Program-made: the position numbers and the translations under genes | Shown here: piece by piece, positions 51,811 to 60,826 of the stretch | How the letters are laid out: the number at the start of each line of letters is the position of its first letter | Numbering within the stretch: position 1 is the first letter of the stretch | Notes under the pieces: generated by a model | Database searches by the model: none | Seen by the model: only the letters and a program-made list of their open reading frames with translations | What the model was told of the DNA's origin: nothing | Assembly (NCBI GenBank): GCA_965198045.1 | Contig: CBDAOL010000011.1 | Span: forward strand, 434,001-498,000 | Source: CBDDEC01 sp965198045 | GTDB taxonomy: Bacteria; Chloroflexota; Dehalococcoidia; UBA2979 | Direction of reading: 5' to 3' | DNA: 64,000 nucleotides

Positions 51811-53420
51811 ATGTCTGTTCTCACCCGACCGTTCGCCGTGCTCGCTGGCCTGATCGTGCTCGTCGCCGCCTGCGGCGACGCCAGCGTCGTCGAGGGTGAC
51901 GGCGTCATCGTCGAGGTCACGCGCGATCTCGACGCTGCACATCGCCTCGAGATCGACGCTGACCTCGACGTGCGGGTCGTGTTCAAGCAGGGCGCGCCCA
52001 CGCTGATCGTGCTGACGACGGATGCGAACCTCGCCGACCTCGTGCGCACGACCGTCGAGGACGGGACGCTGCGCGTCGAGACGGAGTCGCCTGTGGCGCC
52101 GACGGGCGGGCAGCTGCTCATCGTGCTGGCAACGCTCGACCACCTCGAGGTGACGCAAGGCCACGTCGAAGTGACCGGCGAAATCGAACCGGCCGAGCTC
52201 AGGATCGAGGCGAGCGGAAGCGCCAGCGTCAGCGTTGTCGACCTGCGGTCGTTCCTCTCTCCGGTCGGGACGCTGCGCGCCTCGGCGCGCGATCGCGCGA
52301 CCATCGATGCGGGCGGCCTGGCTGTCGCCACCTCGAGCACGGCCGCGGCGTCGTTGAGGTCACAGGCTCGCCCGCGCGCGTCCTGCGCGGAGACGACGGG
52401 CCCGCGCTCGAGGTGGCGACAGCCAGGCCGCGCAGCGACGGCATCACCGGCGCGCCGGTCCCGCCGCCAGCCGTGCCAGCGCGGGCGTTCGAGGCGGATC
52501 GGTTCCTGCTCGATGGCGGTACGTTTCCGCCGCTGACGGACCCGAAGGTGCTGCCAGCGGCATTGTCAGACCTCAGCGACGAGACGGTGGTGCTGGGCGC
52601 CCTCCAGGGCGGCGAGGCTCGGGCGTACCCGGTGTTCATGCTGCGGCTGCACCACGTCGTGAACGATCGACTGGGAGGGTCGCCCTACCTCGTCACGTTC
52701 TGAGTGATCTGCTCCTCCGGGGTCGGGTTCGACCCCGTCGTCGACGAACAGCGGCTGCTGTTTCACGCCGCCGGCATCTACAACGGCGTCTTCACGATGT
52801 TCGACGACCTCACCGGCAGCGTCTGGTCGCACCTCGACGGCGTCTCCACCTCCGGCGTCTCGGCCGGGCGACGCCTCGAGGTGCGCGCGCTGCAAACGAC
52901 GAGCTGGGCCGCCTGGCGCGAGGCACATCCCGACACGACCGTGCTCGATACGGACACTGGCGTCGCCTACCGGCGCGAGGACACGCTGGGCGGTCAGACG
53001 CTCGGCGAGGACTTTCTGAACAGCCTCGGTGGTATCTCTGCCGTCGACGCCCGCCTGCCGATCGGCGAGCTCGTCGTCGGCGTGCTCGCCGGTGATGGCG
53101 CCGCGGCGTTCCCGGCCAACGCGGCGAGGGGACACGCCCCCGCGCAGGCCGAGGTCGGTGGTGTGCCCGTCGTGCTCCTGGAAGATGCGCGCGGGCAGCC
53201 CTCGCTCGCCTACCACCGGGCGCTGACGGACGGCCGCGTGCTCGACTTCGAACGTCGAGGCGGCGCGATCATCGATCGGCAGACGGGCTCGCGCTGGACC
53301 GCGGACGGCGTTGCCATCGCGGGACCGCTCGCGGGGGTCCGGCTGAGCTTCCTGACGTCGTTCCTCACCGAGTGGTACGGCTGGGCGGCGTTCTATCCGC
53401 AGACGTCAATTGTCGAGTAG
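51811..53420 (+). CDS. Lipoprotein with GIN-type (DUF2807) domain fused to DUF3179; in-frame TGA at a conserved Cys (candidate selenoprotein)
   Basis: Reads as one ~535-residue gene with one frameshift near 52347 (a missing base in gccgcggcg). It starts with a lipoprotein signal (lipobox LVAAC, Cys 21), then beta-helix GIN-type repeats (IDADLDVRVVFKQ, LEVTQGHVEVTGEIE), then DUF3179 (GALQGGEARAYPVFML, VVNDRLGGSPYLVTF). At 52701-52703 a TGA sits where DUF3179 has the first Cys of T-F-C-x-x-C; reading on gives VICSSGVGFDP and normal DUF3179 (SVWSHLDGVS, SRWTADGVAIAG) to 53420. If selenocysteine, the motif is U-x-x-C. A hairpin follows the TGA. Confidence 0.75.
52718..52737 (+). promoter_or_regulatory. 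SECIS-like hairpin 14 bases after the in-frame TGA
   Basis: cggggtc (52718-52724) pairs perfectly with gaccccg (52731-52737), 7 bp; loop gggttc (an eighth g-c pair leaves GGUU). The loop begins 21 bases after the TGA. This fits the known bacterial SECIS pattern: a stem-loop within ~16-37 bases of UGA with G in the first loop positions. It lies in coding sequence, as bacterial SECIS do. Confidence 0.5.
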
Positions 53421-53432
53421 CGGGTGGCTCGG

Positions 53433-53561
53433 TCAGACGGCGAGGCGCAGCCGCGCCCTGCTCAGCCGACCGCGCGCGTTGAGATTCTGGTAGGCAGCGC
53501 GATCAACCTCGCGGCGTCGCCTGGCCTCGGACCGTGCGCCTTCTTCTGTCATCAGGAACAT
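53433..53561 (-). CDS. Small basic protein
   Basis: 42 residues, Arg-rich (SEARRRREVDRAAYQNLNAR), ending RARLRLAV. Aagga is upstream of ATG 53561. Unknown, but located with a Cys/His-rich peptide in a minus-strand pair downstream of a copper-type operator candidate. Confidence 0.5.
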   Translation of the reverse strand: MFLMTEEGARSEARRRREVDRAAYQNLNARGRLSRARLRLAV

Positions 53562-53590
53562 CGTTCTGTCCTTGCGTCGATCGTTGGTGG

Positions 53591-53806
53591 CTAGAAGTCG
53601 TCCGAGAGGCGGATGCCGGGGCTCGACGCGCTGGCGGTGACGCGGGCGATGTCTGGATCCTGCTCGGAGCGGTCCCAATAGTTCTCGCTCGCGTTCTTGA
53701 AGCAGCGCTGCTCGCCGCAGATGCGACAGAGGCCGCTGCTCTCAGCGCCGTTCGGCGCCTCGATCACCCAGTGGTGTGCGTGTGGTGCGGCGACGGCTGT
53801 GGTCAT
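53591..53806 (-). CDS. Small His/Cys-rich (zinc-ribbon-like) protein
   Basis: 71 residues with PHAHHWVIEAPNG (HxHH) and LCRICGEQRCF (CxxCx4C), then NASENYWDRSEQD. The His/Cys arrangement is a small metal-binding fold. Ggagggcagcc precedes ATG 53806; the ribosome site overlaps one arm of an inverted repeat (53816-53823 and 53843-53850), so translation could be controlled. It is transcribed away from a CsoR-like palindrome. Confidence 0.65.
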   Translation of the reverse strand: MTTAVAAPHAHHWVIEAPNGAESSGLCRICGEQRCFKNASENYWDRSEQDPDIARVTASASSPGIRLSDDF

Positions 53807-53857
53807 GGCTGCCCTCCGAGGTATGGAGCGAATGTGTGGCTCTACCTCGGAGTATGG

Positions 53858-53874
53858 ATACCCCTAGGGGGTAT
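53858..53874. promoter_or_regulatory. CsoR-like operator palindrome
   Basis: atacccctagggggtat (17 bp) resembles the copper-sensing CsoR operator consensus (TACCCC-n-GGGGTA class). It lies 52 bases upstream of the small His/Cys protein and 38 bases past the stop of a dehydrogenase gene. No csoR gene is in the window. Confidence 0.5.
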
Positions 53875-53911
53875 GTCGGTAACCGCGATCACTCTCCCAT
53901 GGAGCAGCAGC

Positions 53912-54976
53912 CTAGAGCTGCAGCGCCGTCGAGAAGTCGGGCACCCCGACCCAGCGGCCCGGGTCGCCGTCGCGCATCACGGCGATCGTCTTGATCACCT
54001 CTGGGTTGGCGATGTGGTGCGGCGGCTGGCCGCTGAGGACCATCAGCACGTTCTCCGCCTGCCGGCGGCTGCCCTCGACCGCCGTCACCGGCGAACCGCC
54101 GGCCACGTGGGGCGTGAGGATCAGGTTGTCGAGACCGAGCAGCGGGTCCTCGGCGTCAATCGGCTCACGCTCGGTGACGTCGAGAGCGGCAGCGGCGATC
54201 TCACCCGAAGTGAGCGCGACGTGGAGCGCCTCGGCGTCCACGATCGGGCCTCGGGCGCAGTTGATCAGCACCGCCGAGGGCTTCATCCGGTGGAAGGCGT
54301 CGGTGCTGAAGAGGTGGTTCGTCTCCTCGGTGGCTGGCGTGTGCACGGTGATGAAGTCCGACACCGTCAGCAGCTCCTCGAGCGAGACGACCTCGACGCC
54401 GTAGAGGTCGGCCTCGGTCTGAGGGACGTAGGAGTCGGCGGCGATCACGCGGAACGGTCCGAAGCCGCGGATACGCGTCGCGAAGGCGCGGCCGATCGCG
54501 CCCAGCCCGACGATGCCAACCGTGCTGCCAGCGATCCGGCGCAGCCCCACGCTGAGCGCGCGCGTTTCCTGCGTGGCGGTGCTCCAGCGCCCTGCCTTCA
54601 CCGCGGAGTCGAACTCGCGCACCATCCGCGTCGTCGCCAGCAGCAGCGCCATCGCATGGTCGGCGACCTCGGTGGTGTTGACCCCCGGTGTGTTGCAGGC
54701 GAGCACACCGAGGCGCGTCGCGGCTGGCAGGTCGATCGAGTCGACGCCGACGCCTGCGCGGCTGACCACCTTCAACTGGGGGCAGGCCTCGAGGACCTCG
54801 GCATCCGTCAGTGGCAGCACGCCGATCATCGCGCCGTCGGCGTCGCGGAGGAGGTCGATGTACTCCTCCTTCGGCGTGCGCGCGCCGACCTGCTGCTGGA
54901 TCAGCTCGAAGCCGGCATCCTCGAACATCCCCGGATCGGCCAGCGCTCGGCTGGCGTTCACTACCTTCAGCGGCAT
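53912..54976 (-). CDS. D-2-hydroxyacid dehydrogenase (phosphoglycerate dehydrogenase-like)
   Basis: 354 residues: NAD motif TVGIVGLGAIGRAFA, catalytic Arg in INCARGPIVDAEAL, Glu in DVTEREP and His in LTPHVAG, plus the N-terminal SRAGVGVDSIDL. A full-length NAD-dependent D-2-hydroxyacid dehydrogenase; no ACT domain, so not a regulated SerA. Atg after gaggagacct. The 300-bp gap downstream of its start (54977-55273) contains nothing I can name before the IS6 element. Confidence 0.9.
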   Translation of the reverse strand: MPLKVVNASRALADPGMFEDAGFELIQQQVGARTPKEEYIDLLRDADGAMIGVLPLTDAEVLEACPQLKVVSRAGVGVDSIDLPAATRLGVLACNTPGVNTTEVADHAMALLLATTRMVREFDSAVKAGRWSTATQETRALSVGLRRIAGSTVGIVGLGAIGRAFATRIRGFGPFRVIAADSYVPQTEADLYGVEVVSLEELLTVSDFITVHTPATEETNHLFSTDAFHRMKPSAVLINCARGPIVDAEALHVALTSGEIAAAALDVTEREPIDAEDPLLGLDNLILTPHVAGGSPVTAVEGSRRQAENVLMVLSGQPPHHIANPEVIKTIAVMRDGDPGRWVGVPDFSTALQL

Positions 54977-55273
54977 AGGTCTCCTCGACGGTTCATGCGG
55001 GGCATGGCGCTCCGCTGGGTCGCGCGATTGTAGTCGTCACGCCGAGGATGCCGGTGCTCTCATCACGCGCGAGTCCGGTTGCGACTTGAACGTTGCGGTG
55101 TGCGGCGCGTATAGCTTCGGTGCAAAGGGGGAGTCCACCTCGATCGGGGGAGCCAGTGCACGGAGCCAACCGCTCCGAGCGGGCGTTGCTCGCCGTTGGT
55201 GGCAACAGGGCAGTGTCAGAATTCGGGGCACGGCGGACCCGATGCGCGGGAACGGAGCGGTTCAAGCGGTTGT

Positions 55274-56100
55274 CTACGCCGCGACTGCCTCCTCGATCAG
55301 CGAGTGCCAGCGCACGAGGAAGAGTCGCCGCTGCTCCGGCAGCGCAACGTGGTCGCCACCGCGTCGGCGCACGCGGAGGTACTGTCGCAGCTCGTCGAAC
55401 GCCGTGCAGAATCGCGACGCTGACTCGAAGCTCCCGAAGCCCAGCATCGGGTAGTAGCGCTGCTTCCACCGCGCGAATGGCTCTGCTCGGTGTAGTTGTT
55501 GAGGTACTGCGTCGTGCGATGCCAAGCCTTGCGGCCGATGATCCAGCGGATCGCCCGGCGATAGGCCGGGTGGAGGTCCGTGGTGATGCGCCGAGGTCTG
55601 CCCTCGGCGACCTCGAGCAGCCGCTTCAGGAACCGACGCGCTGCATGCTTGTCGCGGTGCTCGCTCAGCATCGAGTCGATCAGATCACCCTTGTGGTCGA
55701 TCGCCCGATAGAGGTAACACCAGCGCCCACCGACCTTCACGTAGGTCTCGTCGAGGTACCAGGAGACTCCGGCGCGGCCGCGGCGCTTGGCGCGCAGCTG
55801 CTCGGCGAGCAACGGAGCGAACCGGAACTCCCAGGTGCGGATGGTCTCGTGCGTGGTCTCAATGCCGCGCTGGAGGAGCATCTCTGCGACGTCGCGGAAA
55901 CTCAGCTTGTATCGAAGTCGCCAGAGCACCGCGAGGAGCACCACGTCGGTGGGGTAGTGGAGATCGTTGAAGGGAGTGCCGGTCCGCTCATTGAATCGAC
56001 GCTGGCACGAGCGACAATTGAACCGCCGGTAGCCGAGCGTCGTCGAGGCCTTGCGCCTGGTCGTGGCGGTTGACTCGCAGTGCGGACAGTTCACCGGCAT
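55274..56100 (-). CDS. IS6-family transposase (frameshifted)
   Basis: ~275 residues: N-terminal zinc ribbon CPHCESTATTRR...CRSCQRRF, HTH region, then the DDE core: SWYLDETYVKVGG (first Asp), RRITTDLHPAYRRA (second Asp), NNYTEQSHS (Glu) and the family end YPMLGFGSFESA. The frame shifts near 55475, joining QSHS to RWKQRYYPML. I found no clear terminal inverted repeats. Followed to the right by an integrase-type fragment, so it sits in an IS cluster. Confidence 0.8.
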
Positions 56101-56260
56101 CTCCTCGTCCGTGCTCAGACGAGGCTAGGCCACGCAGTCGAGCCCCGAGATCTGACGCAACCAAGCGGAGTTCGATGGCTTCTCCGGGAGTCTCGGCGAG
56201 GTCGGGGCGCCGCCGCCATCACCCGACCTGCTGACCGGACCCCCTTTGCGAGACCACCGC

Positions 56261-56449
56261 TTATGAGAGTCCAGCGTGTTGCTGAGCCTCCCAGCGCTCG
56301 GCGTAGGTAGCCGGGGCGAGCCAGCCCAGGCTGCTGTGCGGGCGCTTCGTGTTGTACTCGATCCGCCAGTCCTCGATCAGCACCTGCGCCTCGAGCAGGC
56401 TGTCGAACTGCTCGACGGCCAGGAACTCGTCGCGCAGCCGATCGCCCGC
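56261..56449 (-). pseudogene. IS3/integrase-type transposase C-terminal remnant
   Basis: ~60 residues: GDRLRDEFLAVEQFDSLLEA, DWRIEYNTKRPHSSLGWL, matching the C-terminal end of IS3-family OrfB (rve-type). The N-terminal part including the DDE core is absent; the frame is joined in-frame to an unrelated gene at 56450, so it is an IS scar. The next 5' bases (56101-56260) show nothing. Confidence 0.7.
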
Positions 56450-56781
56450 CGACCTCTCGACGGTCACAGCGATGGAATCGTGTAGCTGGAAGGTAAACCC
56501 GACGCCCGCCGACCACCGACCCTCCTCCGTGACGTTGAACGTCTCGAGGCTGAGCCAGCGGTCGTCGCGGATCCCCCAAGTTGGTAGACCTCCCCGCTCA
56601 AGCGGTCGAGCCCTCCTGCGGACACGGTTGCACCGACCTCGTCAAGCGTCGTTTCGACCCTCAGCCATGCCCCGCCCTCGGTGCGGTAGGCGTGCACCAG
56701 ACTGGGTTCGCCCTGGCGGTCGGCCTGCAACACGACGTTCCACGCGAGCAGGGGCGCGAGGACTGCCAGCATCGCCGCCAC
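56450..56781 (-). pseudogene. Membrane-anchored protein remnant (disrupted by IS)
   Basis: A GTG-start ORF encodes a membrane anchor AAMLAVLAPLLAWNVVLQ and then EPSLVHAYRTEGGAWLRVETT, shifting frame near 56575 to RWLSLETFNVTEEGRWSAGV and FTFQLHDSIAV before meeting the IS3 remnant. Beta-rich composition. No family is recognised. Low confidence that it was an intact gene. Confidence 0.35.
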
Positions 56782-57024
56782 CGTGTACCAACCCGGCAGC
56801 GAGGTGGCGGAGTTCGTCGCGTTTCAGCCGTAGCAGAGTCATGTCGCCGTCGAGGTGAGAGGCGATCAGCAGGACGCGCTCAGCGACGAGGTACAGCTCT
56901 CGAACACCTCGTCGTGAATCACCTGGAGTCGAACTGCTGCTGCATCGGAATCCATGCGCGGGTTGTAGCACCTGAGTGCAATGATGTTCTTCTACGTGCA
57001 GGCCCAATCCCCCAGATTGATCGC

Positions 57025-57312
57025 TTAGATGTACGCGAAGCACGCCTGCCGCTGCGCCGACGACAAGATCCCGTCGTCTGGCCCGGGCTGCCGGGGGCAT
57101 GGGTATCCAGGCACTTCAATCGGCGCGTCGCCGAGGATCACCGGGGCCCCGGTGTCAACATCGACGCTATCATCGCCTCCGGCAACGCCAGGGCAGGATC
57201 GGCCCTCGTACGTGACCCACCAGCGCCTCACGGTCAACGGCGGTGGCAGCGTCACGATGGGGCGCACCATCAGGCCGCCGAGGACGGGTGGGCTAACGTA
57301 TTGCACGCTCAT
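57025..57312 (-). CDS. Hypothetical small protein
   Basis: 95 residues: MSVQYVSPPVLGGLMVRP, RRWWVTYEGRSCPG, and VDTGAPVILGDAPIEVPGYP. No family recognised. The start is not well supported (weak ribosome site), but the composition is not shadow-like. The stretch 56782-57024 upstream/downstream shows no convincing gene. Confidence 0.35.
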   Translation of the reverse strand: MSVQYVSPPVLGGLMVRPIVTLPPPLTVRRWWVTYEGRSCPGVAGGDDSVDVDTGAPVILGDAPIEVPGYPCPRQPGPDDGILSSAQRQACFAYI

Positions 57313-57508
57313 CGCTCTGCCGCATTTTCGGGTTCGCCCCACGCGGCCCACCGCACGGATCGTCGGTGCGACTCCATCGTCACCTTCGTGCTCATGCGCT
57401 GGCCTTCATCTGGTCCATCTCTATCTCCGTCGGCACCACCTCGCCCGCTGTTCGGATCCGCCTCGCGTGAGCTAGACTCTGCCGGCGCCGAAGTCTCCCT
57501 CCGGTGCT

Positions 57509-57536
57509 GCAGGGCCCGTCCCACTACGGGTCCTGC
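57509..57536 (+). terminator. Terminator-like hairpin
   Basis: gcagggcccgt-cccact-acgggtcctgc: an 11-bp stem with one G-U, followed by tttc. First of three hairpins in 180 bp with no clear gene (57313-57690 is otherwise empty to my eye). Confidence 0.5.
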
Positions 57537-57623
57537 TTTCATTCGGTCGATCGCCAGGCTCGAATCCCGCCGTTTCGGCCTGAGTTGGCACCCGCTCGCC
57601 CGTGCTAAGGTCCGTCCGTCTTC

Positions 57624-57647
57624 GGCAGGGTTTGTCAGTTCCCTGCC
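57624..57647. other. Hairpin
   Basis: ggcaggg/ccctgcc 7-bp stem with 10-base loop, in the same unannotated stretch. Confidence 0.4.
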
Positions 57648-57657
57648 GGGTTCCTCG

Positions 57658-57687
57658 CAGAGCCCGGCGCGCTATCGCCGGGCTCTG
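57658..57687. other. 12-bp perfect hairpin
   Basis: cagagcccggcg-cgctat-cgccgggctctg, 12 bp perfect. With the two preceding hairpins it gives a structured, possibly noncoding transcript ahead of the tRNA. Confidence 0.5.
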
Positions 57688-57746
57688 CCCCGGTCGACCC
57701 CGCACCACTGCGCGAGCTGCTCGCCGCGCTCGGCGGCCCGCGGGAG

Positions 57747-57977
57747 GTGCGCGTCACCGCTGATCCGGACACCGTGCGCTGCGAGTTCGCACCGCCCGAG
57801 AGGATGCCCGCGATCGAGGGCTCGGCGCTGGCAGCGCTCGCCGCCTCGCTCCAGAACCACGCCGTCACCGCGGTCCAGGCGCTGGCAGTCGCCGAGCTGC
57901 TCCTGGCTCGCCAGGGCGCGTCGCTTCATGTGTCCGCGGCGTTGGTCTCGGCGCTCTTGCCGCGGCTGGCGCGCTGA
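57747..57977 (+). CDS. Hypothetical small protein
   Basis: 76 residues starting with GTG: VRVTADPDTVRCEFAPPERM, then LAALAASLQNHAVTAVQAL and SALLPRLAR. The open frame extends upstream to 57609 without any start codon, so the true start is uncertain. Alanine/leucine-rich helix. No family recognised. Just upstream of the tRNA. Confidence 0.45.
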   Translation: MRVTADPDTVRCEFAPPERMPAIEGSALAALAASLQNHAVTAVQALAVAELLLARQGASLHVSAALVSALLPRLAR

Positions 57978-57999
57978 CGGCGACCTATACTCGGACGGC

Positions 58000-58076
58000 G
58001 GGCCTGTAGCTCAGCGGCCTAGAGCAGTCGGCTCATAACCGATCGGTCCCAGGTTCGAATCCTGGCGGGCCCACCA
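58000..58076 (+). tRNA. tRNA with CAT anticodon (tRNA-Met or tRNA-Ile2)
   Basis: Complete cloverleaf: acceptor gggcctg pairs with cgggccc, anticodon loop ctcataa, T-arm aggttcgaatcct, encoded CCA. The anticodon CAT can be elongator Met or Ile2 (lysidine-modified). The sequence is closer in feel to the Ile2 type, but this is not decided. An IS region flanks it. Confidence 0.92.
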
Positions 58077-58324
58077 AATTCGACCAAACTTGACGGTAGA
58101 CAGTACCGGGCCGCCGACGGCTACCTCCTCGGCCTCGCCGCCCCCCACGGGACTTCCCCGGGTATCGGGATCGTGTAGCGGATCGGGGCGGCGCCAGGGG
58201 CGACGGAGTTTGTTCCCCATGTCTGGTGGCGCTTGAAGGGCAGACCGTACCTGGCAATGGTCGTGAGCCGTCTCGGATTCGACGGTCTGGTGTGGATGTC
58301 GAATCCCAGGCTGCCACATGCTCG

Positions 58325-59275
58325 TCAAGGGGGCGACGGCAGTCGAGGGCTCGCCGCGGTGGTCGCACCATGCCGTTCGTTGACGGCGATGACGTGATCG
58401 AGGCACTCGCGCCGGAGCGTCCCGATCACCCGCTCGGCGATGGCGTTGGCATTCGGCGCGCGCACCGGCGTCAGAATCGTCTCGATCCCGAGCCGTCGAG
58501 CGCGTGCGATGAAGTCTCCGCCGTAGCTACGGTCGCGGTCTCGGATGAGGAACCCTGGCTGCTCACCCCAGGCGGTCGCCTCGATCATCTGCCTCCAGAT
58601 CCAGGGCGCGATCGGGTGCTCCGTGACGTTCCAGTGCCGGATGCGGCGCCGCCCGTGGTCGATCACGACGAACACGTAGAGCGTGCGGAAGGTGAGCGTC
58701 TGCACCGTGCACAGGTCGGCGGCCCAGATCCTGGGCGCGTGGTTGCGCAGAAACGTGCGCCACGACTGACTCGGCGGCCGCCGCAGTGCCTGCTGGCGGT
58801 AGCGGCTCACCGTGCGAGCGCTCACTTCGAAGCCAAGCGCGCGCAGCTCACCGACGATGCGCACGGCGCCCCACCGTGGATTCTCAGTGGCGATACGCCA
58901 GATCAGCTGCTGCAACTCAGCCGGAATCCGGGGCCTCCCGGAACCGCGATGACTCCTCCAGCGCCAGTAGGCGCGCCAGGCAGATCGATGCCACCGCACG
59001 ACGGTGTCGGGCTCGACCATCACGAGCGTGCCTCGCCAGCCGGACCAACAGCGAGCGAGCAGCGACCAGAGTCGGCGGTCGTGAAGACGGAGCGGGGGTC
59101 GACGACGGCTCCTCGTGTAGACGGCGAGCTGATGCCGCAGTGCCAAGTTCTCGAGGACGAGATCTCGGCGGGCGCGGACCGATGCGAAGAGTGCTGCGAC
59201 AAGCAGACGGAGGTAGAGCACAGACGAGCCTCTCGCGGCTCGCCGATACTCTGCTATCTCAGCATCGAACCGCAC
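58325..59275 (-). pseudogene. Integrase-core (rve) transposase, 3'-truncated
   Basis: ~305 residues: VLYLRLLVAALFASVRARRDL start, HTH, then DDE: RIWAADLCTVQT (Asp), FLIRDRDRSYGGDF (Asp), NAIAERVIGTLRRECLDH (Glu). After AVNERH the sequence turns into GATTAASPRLPSPP and stops, so the last ~20-30 residues (the usual ...YNxxRPH) are missing. Truncated at the left, next to the tRNA flank. It abuts an IS110 remnant on its right. Confidence 0.8.
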
Positions 59276-59278
59276 GGA

Positions 59279-59509
59279 TCAAGTTTTGCCGTCCCACGGC
59301 GCTTGATTCGCGGTGCGGTCGCCACCGCGGTTGAGTCGTTTGCGGATGGTCAGCCCCGACGAGGCGTCGATCGGGGCGACGCCGGAGTGATGGGCGAATG
59401 CCGCCTCGCTGCGGAGGCGTTGCGGGTTGTCGCCGGCGGAGACGAGCAGAGCGCCGGCCGTGGGTGCAGCGGACGCCGAGTCAGCGAGTCGTCAGCAAGC
59501 CAGTGCTAG
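59279..59509 (-). pseudogene. IS110-family transposase C-terminal remnant
   Basis: ~75 residues: GALLVSAGDNPQRLRSEAAF, FAHHSGVAPIDASSGLTIRK, LNRGGDRTANQAPW, i.e. the Transposase_20 C-terminal domain of an IS110-type element with its SSG serine region. Ends at 59279, four bases from the start of the integrase-type gene. A different IS110 from the complete one at 59787. Confidence 0.7.
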
Positions 59510-59786
59510 GGGGCTTGCATCATGAGTATCGGTGGGCCGCATGAGGTTTTGCCGACTTGTTTGAATCCGGCCAGACACCGGGGGTTGCGGCCCTAAGGTG
59601 TTGAGGACGCTGGTCGGCTGACTCCAAGTTTTGCTGCCGTGCTGCTGAGCAGGACTGGCTCTGGGGCGGAGTGTCGCCGGCCACCGTCCGGCCGCGGTGT
59701 GACTCGACAGAGGCGTGCGGGTGCTCCCGAAGTCGGCCTGTCCACCGCCCTCCCCACCGCAATTCAGCTACGACAGGGAGAGCTTC
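59510..59786 (+). ncRNA. IS110 left-end noncoding region, expected bridge RNA locus
   Basis: No gene. IS110-group elements carry their bridge (seek) RNA in the noncoding left end just before the recombinase. This 277-bp stretch is at that place and shows GC stem-loops (e.g. cggcc-accgtcc-ggccg near 59680). The RNA itself is predicted only by position and family knowledge. Confidence 0.45.
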
Positions 59787-60812
59787 ATGATCTTGATCGC
59801 CGTCGACCCCCACAAGTCCTCGCATACCGCCCTCGCCGTCGACCCCGCGGGCCGCGAGCTCGGCCAGCTCCGGGTGGAAGCTCGTGCGCACAGCCGGCTG
59901 CTGCGCTGGGCGCGGCAGTGGCCCGAGCGCCGCTGGGCCGTGGAGGGGGCCCGCGGTCTCGGCCACGGCCTCAGCCAGTGGCTGCTCACGGAGGGCGAGT
60001 CGGTCGTCGATGTCCCGGCGCGGCTGGTGGCGCGCGTGCGCTTGCTCTCCGGTGGCGGGAAGTCCGACCCCGCAGACGCGCGTGCCATTGCGCTCGCCGC
60101 CCAACCCCTCACGGCGCTGCGTGCCGTGCGGGCGGAGGACGACACGGCGGTGCTGCGACTGCTCTCCGACCGCCGCGACGAGCTCACGCAGGAACGCACG
60201 CGCGTGGTCAACCGGCTGCACCGGCTGCTGCGCGAGCTACGACCGGGTGGGGGCCCCTCCAGGCTCTCCGCCGATCGCGCGCAGGCGCTCCTACGCCGCC
60301 TGCGTCCGACCGGCGCCGCGGATCGCGAGCGGCTGCGTATGGCCCGCGAACTGGTACGCGAGGTGCGGGTGCTGGACCGCAACCTCGTCGAGAACGGCCG
60401 CCGCCTCGAGGCAGCGCTGCGTGTACAAGGCAGCGCCCTCACGCGCATCCCCGGCGTCGGCGTGATCCTGGCGGCGAAGATTGTGGGGCGCAGCGGAGCG
60501 GTCAGTCGCTTCCCCTCGCGCGCGCACTACGCCAGCTACACGGGGACGGCGCCGCTTGAGGTGTCGAGCGGGGAGGTCCAACGCCATCGCCTCAGCCGCG
60601 GTGGAGACCGCCAGCTGAACCGGGCGCTCCACATCGCGGCGCTCACCCAGGCGCGCATGCCGGGCACCGAAGGCCACGGCTACTTCCGTCGCAAACTCGC
60701 CGCTGGCAAGAGTCGGAACGAGGCGCTGCGCTGCCTCAAACGCCGACTCTCGGACGTCGTTTACCGATGCATGGTGGCCGATGCTCGCACCTGCGCTACC
60801 GAGGCCGCTTGA
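59787..60812 (+). CDS. IS110-family transposase (complete)
   Basis: 341 residues: the DEDD RuvC-like N-terminus (IAVDPHKSSHTALAVDP with Asp, RRWAVEGARGLGHGL with Glu, GGKSDPADARAIAL with two Asp) and the C-terminal Transposase_20 domain (RIPGVGVILAAKIVG, SYTGTAPLEVSSGEVQRHRL with the nucleophile Ser, RGGDRQLNRALHIAA). It cuts and rejoins DNA using a bridge RNA as guide. ATG 59787 after gacagggagagc. Looks intact. Confidence 0.9.
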   Translation: MILIAVDPHKSSHTALAVDPAGRELGQLRVEARAHSRLLRWARQWPERRWAVEGARGLGHGLSQWLLTEGESVVDVPARLVARVRLLSGGGKSDPADARAIALAAQPLTALRAVRAEDDTAVLRLLSDRRDELTQERTRVVNRLHRLLRELRPGGGPSRLSADRAQALLRRLRPTGAADRERLRMARELVREVRVLDRNLVENGRRLEAALRVQGSALTRIPGVGVILAAKIVGRSGAVSRFPSRAHYASYTGTAPLEVSSGEVQRHRLSRGGDRQLNRALHIAALTQARMPGTEGHGYFRRKLAAGKSRNEALRCLKRRLSDVVYRCMVADARTCATEAA

Positions 60813-60826
60813 CACAGAGGCTCCGT

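Noticed and set aside
53534..55033. 499-residue plus-strand ORF
   Set aside because: Antisense shadow of the 2-hydroxyacid dehydrogenase.
55190..56280. Terminal inverted repeats of the IS6 element
   Set aside because: Compared both flanks; only short matches (such as tctgac) found, not a convincing repeat.
57540..57600. tRNA-like stretch ggctcgaatcccgcc
   Set aside because: The stem halves around it do not pair; no cloverleaf can be built.
58011..58406. Minus-strand ORFs over the tRNA with text like ARQDSNLGPIGYEPTALG
   Set aside because: Well-known artefact of translating the antisense strand of a tRNA.
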